DNA from: a virus
Strand: one strand, 5' to 3'
Virus record (IMG/VR): IMGVR_UViG_3300044640_000333
Coordinates: 1-27,062 of that record
DNA: 27,062 nucleotides
In this document: positions 21,254-27,062 of the stretch, piece by piece
Layout of the letters: each line of letters begins with the position of its first letter
How positions within the stretch are numbered: the stretch's first letter is position 1
Program-made: the position numbers and the translations under genes
The notes under the pieces: generated by a model
Database searches by the model: none
What the model saw: only the letters and a program-made list of their open reading frames with translations
What the model was told of the DNA's origin: nothing

Positions 21254-21567
21254 CAGACTTCCCAACCATTCTTTATCGCATCCCTGGGCCTCACAAGAAG
21301 AAACGTGGGTTGACCTATGGTTACAGAGGCGCTGCAGATCAGGAAGCATTTGACGCATTGATCGCTAAGGGCTGGTCTGCGTCTTATGAAGATGCTGCAA
21401 GCAAGCTAGATAAGAAGCCAAAGGCTAAAGCCGTTGAGATTGATGAAGTCTCTGGCCCAAGCCGTGAGGAACTGGAAGTTAAGGCGAAAGAATTAGGGGT
21501 ATCGTTTAATGCACGAACTTCTGATATAACGCTGTCAGATCGCATAACGTCAGCATTGGAAGTCTGA
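21250..21567 (+). CDS. HeH/LEM-domain head-region protein, 105 aa
   Basis: The protein begins with GTG at 21250, overlapping the previous stop. The N-terminus (VTDFPTILYRIPGPHKKKRG) contains a basic loop. The C-terminal 35 residues (SREELEVKAKELGVSFNART, then SDRITSAL) match the HeH/LEM helix-extended-helix motif common in phage head and tail proteins. It sits between coat and the gp4-like gene, so a head-tail joining or DNA-binding role is likely but unproven. Confidence 0.75.
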   Translation: MTDFPTILYRIPGPHKKKRGLTYGYRGAADQEAFDALIAKGWSASYEDAASKLDKKPKAKAVEIDEVSGPSREELEVKAKELGVSFNARTSDITLSDRITSALEV

Positions 21568-21568
21568 A

Positions 21569-22048
21569 ATGGGATATACAAAGCGCCAGTTCGTAACGTC
21601 AGCCTTTGAAGAAATAGGCTTGGCAGATTACGTCTTTGACCTTCAGCCTGAACAGCTAGAGGCCGCTTTGCGCCGTTTAGATTCCATGATGGCTGAATGG
21701 AACGCTGCTGGCATCCGTCTTGGCTACGCAATGCCAAGCAGCCCACAAGATAGCGACCTAGATACAGAAACCAATGTGCCTGACAGCGCATGGGAAGCTA
21801 TCATCACCAACCTAGCCATTAGGATTGCTCCTGGCTATGGTAAGGCTGTAGCTGCTGACACTAAGGTATCAGCTAAGGGCGCTTACAATGTATTGCTGCA
21901 ACGCGCTACATTCCCGCTTGAACAACAGCTTCCATCAACAATGCCATTAGGTCAAGGCAACAAGCCTTGGCGGTGGGATAATCCTTATGTGCGGATTCCT
22001 TATGATTCTGTAAATGCTGGGCCTGATGGCCCCCTTGATTGGAGTTAA
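21569..22048 (+). CDS. Tail accessory factor, P22 gp4-like
   Basis: A 159-residue protein with the gp4 family start (YTKRQFVTSAFEEIGLADYV, then LEAALRRLDSMMAEWNAAGI) and a middle helix region (AWEAIITNLAIRIAPGYGKA). P22 gp4 (166 residues) binds under the portal, closes the packaged head and forms the platform for gp10. Length, order and pattern agree. The C-terminus is Pro/Trp-rich (GNKPWRWDNPYVRIPYD). Confidence 0.88.
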   Translation: MGYTKRQFVTSAFEEIGLADYVFDLQPEQLEAALRRLDSMMAEWNAAGIRLGYAMPSSPQDSDLDTETNVPDSAWEAIITNLAIRIAPGYGKAVAADTKVSAKGAYNVLLQRATFPLEQQLPSTMPLGQGNKPWRWDNPYVRIPYDSVNAGPDGPLDWS

Positions 22049-22051
22049 ACC

Positions 22052-22378
22052 ATGCCTACCATTAATCAGCTACCAACCGTAACACAGGTCTCTGGCGGAG
22101 ATCAGTTACCATTATTCGTAACGAACCAAGGTGACGCTCGTCGTTGCTCTGTCACAACCCTTATTGGATACGTTGAGGAAAACTTTGACGCTGTTGTTTG
22201 TAATTCGGTTCAGACAACGCCATCGACCTTTGCCCAGCTTATCAACCCTGTCGGTAACACTGGCGCACGAGCGTTCATTACTGACGGTAGCACCACAACA
22301 TTCGCTGCCACTGTTGCAGGCGGTGGCGCTAACTTCGTTCCTGTCTACAGTGACGGCGTTGTGTGGAAAGTTGGCTAA
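22052..22378 (+). CDS. Virion protein with fibre-type N-terminal motif, 108 aa
   Basis: A GGAG ribosome site precedes this 108-residue protein. The N-terminus (INQLPTVTQVSGGDQLPLFV then CSVTTLIGYV) has the same pattern as the start of the fibre-like protein at 131-955. The rest is a small beta domain (TGARAFITDGSTTTFAATVA). It could be a head decoration or short fibre. Position among structural genes makes a virion role likely; the fold is not assigned. Confidence 0.72.
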   Translation: MPTINQLPTVTQVSGGDQLPLFVTNQGDARRCSVTTLIGYVEENFDAVVCNSVQTTPSTFAQLINPVGNTGARAFITDGSTTTFAATVAGGGANFVPVYSDGVVWKVG

Positions 22379-22403
22379 TTAACTGCAATAAAAGGATTGA
22401 GAT

Positions 22404-23591
22404 ATGATTATTCAACCAGGTCTAACTCAGACCATTACAGATGTAATTGTTCCTGCTGGTCAGTATATCAGCGTTGGGAATGTAGGCAATGATGCCACAA
22501 CCGTTTCGCTTGAGGCAATCGGCCCAGTAAGCTATGACTCCTACACCCAGATTGCGTCGCTTTCTAACAGCGCAGAGATGTTTGGCCCGTATCCTGTTGA
22601 TCGCACTGTGCGTATTGTCAGTGGGATTGAGTCAACAGCGCAATATGACGTAGGCGATCAACCAACGCTGCGTGACTTCCCGCCTTTGACAATCGGAAGC
22701 CTTGAGCCTGTTAGCCTTGTTGAGCCAGCAGCTGCCTTTGTAACGCTTACCTATGACGATGATGCGGGTGACGTAAAGCTGGTAAGTGCTGGCGTTCATG
22801 GCCTTACAAACGCAGTATCGCAAGGCGCTGACCTTTATATCACTTGGACGGGTGGAACGGCATCCACTGGCTTTTATGAAGTGCTGGACGCTGATACAGA
22901 TACTAAGGAGGTAACCATTGACCTACCTTACATTGATTCGACCGTCACGATTAGCATCGCTGCACCAGGCGTTATAACTTGGGCTGGACATGGCTTATCG
23001 GTAAACGACACGATTCGCTTTACCACTACTGGTGCATTGCCGACCGGATTGGCTATCAACACCACATACTATGTGAAGCAAGTGCTTTCAGCTAACACCT
23101 TCACCGTGTCCACATCAGCAGGCGGCGCAGCAGTCACCACCAGCGGTACGCAGTCTGGCACACAAACTGCTCTCGTTTGGTACGGCGTTGCCGTAGTTGC
23201 TGTAGCTAACACCGAAATTACTTTAGCATCCGTCACAGTCCCTGGCTGGTCGATGGGCGTTGGTGGCGGTATGGAGATTGACGCTCTGTTTACGTTGACC
23301 AATAACGCTACAGTTAAAACCTTGGGCATGACATATGGCGGCGGCGTTCTCTTGGCTGCTGCTGCGGCAAACAACGCTAGTGCGTCTGTTCAGAAGCTAC
23401 TATACAATCGTGGTGGCTCACAAGTTGTCAGCAACTCAACAACTTCTATAGGTCATGGCCTATCGACTGGTGCCAACGTGTTCTTGAGCGTCGATGCTAC
23501 ACAGGATCAGACATTTACAATCACTGCAAAGCCAGCGACTGCGAATAACCTGATGCGCCTTGAAGCGTTTAATCTTTACGTAACTTTCTAA
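22404..23591 (+). CDS. Beta-rich virion protein with immunoglobulin-like insert
   Basis: A 395-residue protein with AGGA upstream. Residues 1-90 are a beta domain (PGLTQTITDVIVPAGQYISV). Two related beta-sandwich units follow: about 108-173 (VHGLTNAVSQGADLYITWTG) and about 180-255 (VITWAGHGLSVNDTIRFTTT, then ANTFTVSTSAGGAAVTTSGT). The second type appears as a portable module in many phage surface proteins. The C-terminal 140 residues are another beta domain. It may be a head fibre or decoration protein; the exact role is not known. Confidence 0.75.
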   Translation: MIIQPGLTQTITDVIVPAGQYISVGNVGNDATTVSLEAIGPVSYDSYTQIASLSNSAEMFGPYPVDRTVRIVSGIESTAQYDVGDQPTLRDFPPLTIGSLEPVSLVEPAAAFVTLTYDDDAGDVKLVSAGVHGLTNAVSQGADLYITWTGGTASTGFYEVLDADTDTKEVTIDLPYIDSTVTISIAAPGVITWAGHGLSVNDTIRFTTTGALPTGLAINTTYYVKQVLSANTFTVSTSAGGAAVTTSGTQSGTQTALVWYGVAVVAVANTEITLASVTVPGWSMGVGGGMEIDALFTLTNNATVKTLGMTYGGGVLLAAAAANNASASVQKLLYNRGGSQVVSNSTTSIGHGLSTGANVFLSVDATQDQTFTITAKPATANNLMRLEAFNLYVTF

Positions 23592-23604
23592 TAGGAGAAT
23601 TGAA

Positions 23605-23727
23605 ATGCCAATGGTCGGTGGAAAAAAGTTCAGCTACGATGCAAAAGGTATGGCGATGGCTAAGAAAGCCGCCGCTAAAGCTGGCAAGGCAATGACAATG
23701 ACCAAAGCCAAGAAGAAAAAGAAGTAA
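23605..23727 (+). CDS. Lysine-rich 40-aa protein
   Basis: ATG 23605 has AGGAG upstream. Of 40 residues, 13 are Lys, with a terminal run of five, and only one is acidic (MPMVGGKKFSYDAKGMAMAK, ending TKAKKKKK). The VGGKKF-Y-AKG-A start recurs in tiny proteins of podoviruses and siphoviruses. A histone-like or DNA-condensing role is suggested by the charge only. Confidence 0.75.
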   Translation: MPMVGGKKFSYDAKGMAMAKKAAAKAGKAMTMTKAKKKKK

Positions 23728-23736
23728 GCTGTCCAA

Positions 23737-24018
23737 GTGAAAAAGGATTCGCGCCTTACTCGTGCTGGTGTCGCTGGTTATAACAAACCAAAGCGCACAC
23801 CATCGCATCCGAAGAAGTCGCACGTTGTGGTCGCCAAAGAAGGCGATAAGATCAGGACAATCCGTTTTGGGCAACAGGGCGTTATGGGTTCTCCTGCCAG
23901 CAAGGGCGAAAGCGAATCTAACAAGAAGCGCCGCGCATCATTTAAGGCTAGACACGCAAAGAATATAGCTAAGGGCAAAATGAGCGCGGCCTTCTGGTCG
24001 GACAAGATTAAGTGGTAA
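23737..24018 (+). CDS. Small basic head-region protein, 93 aa
   Basis: The product starts with GTG 23737 (VKKDSRLTRAGVAGYNKPKR). Later segments are SHPKKSHVVVAKEGDKIRTI followed by RFGQQGV, and KARHAKNIAKGKMSAAFWSD. This pattern is a widespread conserved small phage protein near head genes; it has no proven function. It is strongly basic, with an Arg/Lys-rich helix in the last third. It follows the Lys-rich 40-aa gene by nine bases and is probably co-translated. Confidence 0.8.
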   Translation: MKKDSRLTRAGVAGYNKPKRTPSHPKKSHVVVAKEGDKIRTIRFGQQGVMGSPASKGESESNKKRRASFKARHAKNIAKGKMSAAFWSDKIKW

Positions 24019-24030
24019 AGGAATTGATTT

Positions 24031-24333
24031 ATGGATAATATCAGAACATTCGCCCCAGCTTACGGACAAGCTATTGCCGTAACCCCTGGCAGCACAAGTG
24101 CGAACTCTGTGTTCGGTGCTAACGTGACTACCCTTTGCATTACCAGCCGCAATTCGGTTGAGTGCTTTGTGCGCGTTGGAACTGGCGCTGGCTTGGCTGC
24201 AACGACTGCTGACTATCTTGTTCCGCCAAACGGTCAGGTCACCATCAGCAAGTTTTTGGATTATGATCGGATTGCATACATCGCCCCTGCTGGCGGTGGT
24301 TCGCTTCACATCATTCCAGGCGAAGGCTTCTAA
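24031..24333 (+). CDS. Small virion-like protein, 100 aa
   Basis: A 100-residue beta-rich protein (FAPAYGQAIAVTPGSTSANS at the start, VTTLCITSRNSVECFVRVGT in the middle, GSLHIIPGEGF at the end). AAGGA precedes the start. The alternation of hydrophobic and Gly/Thr/Ser residues suggests a small jelly-roll or decoration protein. It lies just before the gp10-like gene. The stop overlaps the next ATG (TAATG). Confidence 0.7.
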   Translation: MDNIRTFAPAYGQAIAVTPGSTSANSVFGANVTTLCITSRNSVECFVRVGTGAGLAATTADYLVPPNGQVTISKFLDYDRIAYIAPAGGGSLHIIPGEGF

Positions 24334-24467
24334 TGTTTTTGCTAACGCGCCTTCGGTCTCGTTTGCGTTATTTCAATGCAGACGGTGGCCCCGTACTTGG
24401 TGCGCTTCTTTTAGAGAATGGCGATTTCCTGACTCTGGAAGATGGCGGCTTTCTCCTGCTGGAATAA
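24333..24467 (+). CDS. 44-aa protein with repeated LExGDFL motif
   Basis: The frame starts within the previous stop (TAATG) and encodes 44 residues: a basic N-terminus (MFLLTRLRSRLRYFNADG) and a C-terminal half LLENGDFLTLEDGGFLLLE, made of two near-copies of LE-x-G-(D/G)-FL. Similar short sequences with this ending occur in phages next to gp10-like genes. The structure is probably a beta hairpin. Function unknown. Confidence 0.65.
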   Translation: MFLLTRLRSRLRYFNADGGPVLGALLLENGDFLTLEDGGFLLLE

Positions 24468-24476
24468 CATATATCC

Positions 24477-25886
24477 ATGACGCAGATTCCAATCCTTAGC
24501 GGCATCTATACGGACAATGGGCCGGACTTTCGCACGTCCTATCCTGTCAATATGATTCCAGTGCCAAAGAGTAATGGGATTAGCGAAGGCTTCCTGCGTC
24601 CTGCTGATGGCTTGGTGGCTAACGGCACTGGCCCAGGCGTTGATCGTGGCGGCATCAACTGGAATGGCGTCTGCTATCGCGTGATGGGTTCTAAGCTCGT
24701 TATAGTGTCCAGCACAGGTGCAATAACGATTCTGGGTGACGTTGGGAACAACGGTCAACTAGTAACGATGGACTACAGCTTCGATCGCTTGGCTATCGCT
24801 TCAAACGAAGACCTTTTTTACTGGTCGCCTAGCCTTGGCCTTGTTCAAGTAACCGACCCTGACCTTGGCATCGTTCTGGATGTGGTTTGGGTAGATGGCT
24901 ACTTCATGACCACTGATGGCGAGTTTCTTATTGTCACGGAACTAAGTGACCCAACGCAGGTTAATCCCCTGAAGTATGGTTCGTCCGAAATTGACCCTGA
25001 TCCCGTTGTCGCACTGCTCAAGCTACGCAATGAGATATACGCGTTGAACAGAAACACCATCGAAGTATATGACAACGTAGGCGGCGACCTGTTCCCGTTC
25101 CAGCGCATTGATGGCGCTCAGATTGAAAAGGGCGTTGTCGGCACACACGCTTGCTGCGTTTATCTAGAGAGCATCGCTTTCCTTGGCAGCGGATTCAATG
25201 AAGCTCCAGGCGTTTATCTTGGCGGCAATGCCAAAACGAATAAGATTAGCACGCAAGAGATAGATCAAATCCTGCTTCAGTTTACCGAAGCGCAACTGTC
25301 TACAGTCAAGCTAGAGGCGCGTAACGATAAGGCGCACGAGCATCTTTATATTCACTTGCCCGATCGCACGATTGTATTTGACGCTGCCGCTACGCAAGAC
25401 TTAGGCCAGCCAGTGTGGTTTGTCCTGACAAGCAGCTTGGTAGGTCTTTCAAAGTACCGCGCACAGAACCTTGTGTATTGCTATGACAAATGGCTGGTAG
25501 GCGACCCAACAAATACATCTGTAGGCTATATGGTTAGCAACATCTCAAGCCATTACGGGCAGAAGGTGCGTTGGGAGTTTGGCACAACGATTGTTTACAA
25601 CGAAGGTCGTGGCGCAATCATTCAGAACCTAGAACTGGTTGGCCTAACTGGTTCAGCAGCGTATGGCGTAGAGCCAACAATCAACACCAGCTATTCCACT
25701 GATGGTCAAACCTACAGCCAGCAGAAGTTTATCAATGCTGGCAAGACAGGACAGCGTGCAAAGCGTTTGGTTTGGTTCCAACAGGGATGGATGCGTAACT
25801 GGCGCATACAGAGATTCCAAGGCACATCAGACGCGCATATGTCGTTTGCTAGATTAGAGGCGGCGATTGAGCCGTTAGCTTACTAA
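24477..25886 (+). CDS. Packaged DNA stabilisation protein, P22 gp10-like
   Basis: A 469-residue protein, close to P22 gp10 (472). The beginning (FRTSYPVNMIPVPKSNGISE, then GFLRPADGLVANGTGPGVDR) and repeated blade-like segments (YRVMGSKLVIVSSTGAITIL, SFDRLAIASNEDLFYW, NEIYALNRNTIEVYDN) fit the gp10 beta-propeller family. gp10 forms the hexameric hub under gp4 that carries tailspikes and the needle. It starts nine bases after the 44-aa gene and its stop overlaps the next start. Confidence 0.88.
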   Translation: MTQIPILSGIYTDNGPDFRTSYPVNMIPVPKSNGISEGFLRPADGLVANGTGPGVDRGGINWNGVCYRVMGSKLVIVSSTGAITILGDVGNNGQLVTMDYSFDRLAIASNEDLFYWSPSLGLVQVTDPDLGIVLDVVWVDGYFMTTDGEFLIVTELSDPTQVNPLKYGSSEIDPDPVVALLKLRNEIYALNRNTIEVYDNVGGDLFPFQRIDGAQIEKGVVGTHACCVYLESIAFLGSGFNEAPGVYLGGNAKTNKISTQEIDQILLQFTEAQLSTVKLEARNDKAHEHLYIHLPDRTIVFDAAATQDLGQPVWFVLTSSLVGLSKYRAQNLVYCYDKWLVGDPTNTSVGYMVSNISSHYGQKVRWEFGTTIVYNEGRGAIIQNLELVGLTGSAAYGVEPTINTSYSTDGQTYSQQKFINAGKTGQRAKRLVWFQQGWMRNWRIQRFQGTSDAHMSFARLEAAIEPLAY

Positions 25887-26527
25887 TGGCAACGCGGACA
25901 AGGCTAAGCTTAACACGCGATCAGCTTGCGTCCTTCTTACAGGATCATGAGCAGATAAAGCAGTTCGAAAGGCTGTTTGCGACTGTTGATTCAAACACGA
26001 ACGATATCATCCCAGGTGTTGAGTTCGCTGCTGGCAATTCAGGTCAAGCGGCTAATGACGCTCTTGCTGAGATTGCAGCCTTGGCCGAAGCTCTTAACAA
26101 AGAGCCAAGCCCAGCAAGTGCAAGCCAACTTGCGGTTATTGAATCGCAGATTGAAGACCTTGCATTGACGCCACCGCCGCTTGATTCACTAGCAATATTG
26201 GCATCAATACCGACATCTGTAGTTGTTACTAAGACAGCGGATTTCACGGTTGCACCAAATGAAACATGGATAATCAATAACAAGTCAGGATCGACTTGCA
26301 CTGTAACCTTGCCATCGGCTGCAACATATCCTGGGCGTTATCTAACATTTCAAAACAACCAAGATCAAACGCTTGTCTCAGCATCTAGTGATGTAATCCC
26401 GCAAGGCGGTGGATCGGCTGGAACTGCTATTTTGACTAATGTGTCTGGTAATTGGGCAACACTAGTGTCAAACGGCACAAATTGGGTTATTATGCAAGCC
26501 GCCTCGTTTAACAACTTGCTGTATTAA
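25886..26527 (+). CDS. Tail protein in the position of the P22 needle
   Basis: A 213-residue protein right after gp10, where P22 encodes needle gp26 (233 residues). The N-terminus (RLSLTRDQLASFLQDHEQIK, then QFERLFATVD) and residues about 55-95 (NDALAEIAALAEALNK) have coiled-coil character; the C-terminal half is a beta domain (TVTLPSAATYPGRYLTFQNN) such as a fibre tip. Sequence similarity to gp26 itself is not evident, so needle or short tail fibre remains open. Confidence 0.65.
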   Translation: MATRTRLSLTRDQLASFLQDHEQIKQFERLFATVDSNTNDIIPGVEFAAGNSGQAANDALAEIAALAEALNKEPSPASASQLAVIESQIEDLALTPPPLDSLAILASIPTSVVVTKTADFTVAPNETWIINNKSGSTCTVTLPSAATYPGRYLTFQNNQDQTLVSASSDVIPQGGGSAGTAILTNVSGNWATLVSNGTNWVIMQAASFNNLLY

Positions 26528-26537
26528 GGAATAAGAT

Positions 26538-26873
26538 ATGGCCGTATCTATTAGTAATATCATCCCTGCCAAGACAGCAGAGAACACGCAAACAACACAA
26601 TATACGTCCACTGGCGTGCAGACGATTATCGATAAGTTCACAGCGACTAACTACAGCGTTAGTGCCGCGACAATCAGCGTCAACCTTGTGGCTGCTTCGG
26701 GAAGCGCAGGAAACGACAACTTGATTGTCAAGACCAAAACGCTCCAGCCAGCGGAAACTTATACGTTCCCTGAATTGGTTGGACACGTTCTCCCGCCAGC
26801 GGGTTTCATCTCAACGATTGCTGGAACAGCTTCAGCCATCAACATTCGTGCATCTGGGAGGCTCGTGAGCTAA
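26538..26873 (+). CDS. Small virion-like protein, 111 aa
   Basis: A 111-residue protein with AAGGA upstream. It is Thr/Ser/Ala-rich and beta-patterned (TQYTSTGVQTIIDKFTATNY, then LVAASGSAGNDNLIVKTKTL). It resembles the small virion proteins seen in other podoviruses after the tail genes and shares general character with the 100-aa protein at 24031. The stop overlaps the next start (TAATG). Role unknown. Confidence 0.65.
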   Translation: MAVSISNIIPAKTAENTQTTQYTSTGVQTIIDKFTATNYSVSAATISVNLVAASGSAGNDNLIVKTKTLQPAETYTFPELVGHVLPPAGFISTIAGTASAINIRASGRLVS

Positions 26874-27062
26874 TGAAAAAGCCAATGATGATTATTGAAG
26901 GTTTTGCTGGTCTACGTGAGAGCGAGCCATTCATCACCACCGCTGAAAACAAGAAGAACACCAAGATCGTCATTGACGATTGGATGCTTGGCCCTGAAAA
27001 CCCTAGTAACGAGCGCGATGCTAATCCTGAATACTGGATTGCGCTTGGCAAAGCTATGCAAG
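26873..27062 (+). CDS. Hypothetical podovirus protein, 3' end outside the window
   Basis: ATG 26873 opens a frame that is still open at the window end, giving the first 63 residues (MKKPMMIIEGFAGLRESEPF, then IVIDDWMLGPENPSNERD and EYWIALGKAM). The start overlaps the previous stop. The segment WMLGPENPSNERDANPEYW is a recognisable conserved stretch of a podovirus family of unknown function, located before the ejection proteins. Confidence 0.7.
   Translation, partial: MKKPMMIIEGFAGLRESEPFITTAENKKNTKIVIDDWMLGPENPSNERDANPEYWIALGKAMQ

Noticed and set aside
20852-21358. 168-codon open frame on the minus strand opposite the small basic genes
   Set aside because: It is Cys/Leu/Ser-rich without recognisable domains, lacks a ribosome site, and mirrors three coupled plus-strand genes with family-like sequences. 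It is a by-product of their codon bias.
1-27062. tRNA genes, CRISPR arrays, insertion sequences, integrase or attachment sites
   Set aside because: I looked for cloverleaf ends with CCA-type arms, regular repeats with spacers, transposase motifs and tyrosine or serine recombinase motifs, and saw none. Absence by eye is not proof, and the genome is incomplete.

Overview
The window is a contiguous piece of a tailed-phage (podovirus, P22-like head) genome or prophage. It carries head-packaging, structural, lysis, replication and recombination modules and no recognisable bacterial housekeeping gene. The likely host is an alphaproteobacterium: the phage encodes a DUF2312/GapR-type protein, a family best known from that class. 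The host genus cannot be named from this sequence.

Layout. (1) Positions 1-2536 (+): the end of a tail fibre gene, a fibre-like protein and a pectate-lyase-fold tailspike. (2) 2580-5452 (+): a lysis cassette with a small membrane protein, an M15-type endolysin, a Pam3-gp28-like holin and nested Rz/Rz1 spanins, followed by a metallophosphoesterase. An HNH homing endonuclease sits antisense inside the cassette. (3) 10258 down to 5553 (-): early genes in two transcription units. The promoter-proximal unit is the recombination module: zinc-ribbon protein, ERF annealing protein, YqaJ exonuclease, winged helix, DUF968-type HNH, NinB, GapR-like, SSB and a 77-aa protein. It ends in a terminator at 7034-7064. 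A second promoter at 6979-7007 drives a run of very small genes, including 29, 45 and 59 aa genes. (4) 10349-14970 (+): divergent replication/accessory genes. These are a Cro-sized HTH protein, a DUF1064 nuclease, a replication initiator with internal iterons and an AT-rich tract (lambda O/ori style), a DnaA domain IV-only protein, a PAPS-reductase-like enzyme interrupted by an in-frame amber codon, an XRE regulator, an N6-adenine methyltransferase and a DUF3310 protein. (5) 15000-27062 (+): packaging and virion genes in P22 order: TerS, TerL, portal, scaffold, coat, gp4-like and gp10-like. Several tiny, very basic proteins and beta-rich virion proteins are interspersed.

The genes form a working plan. 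The divergent control region at 10259-10348 would start recombination leftward and replication rightward. The initiator would melt the AT-rich tract, and no phage polymerase or helicase is visible, so host machinery is probably recruited. Late genes build a P22-type capsid and portal/plug. The lysis cassette covers inner membrane, wall and outer membrane, which implies a Gram-negative host. The right edge stops where P22-like phages encode ejection proteins and the left edge begins in a tail fibre gene, so the missing part of a (probably circularly permuted) genome would join these ends. No integrase or CI-size repressor is seen here, so lifestyle is undetermined.

The most notable points are the amber-interrupted PAPS-reductase-like gene, the iteron origin inside the initiator gene with a 16-codon coupled leader ORF before it, the stand-alone DnaA DNA-binding domain, the set of Lys/Arg-rich mini-proteins among the head genes, and the mini-gene cassette on the minus strand.
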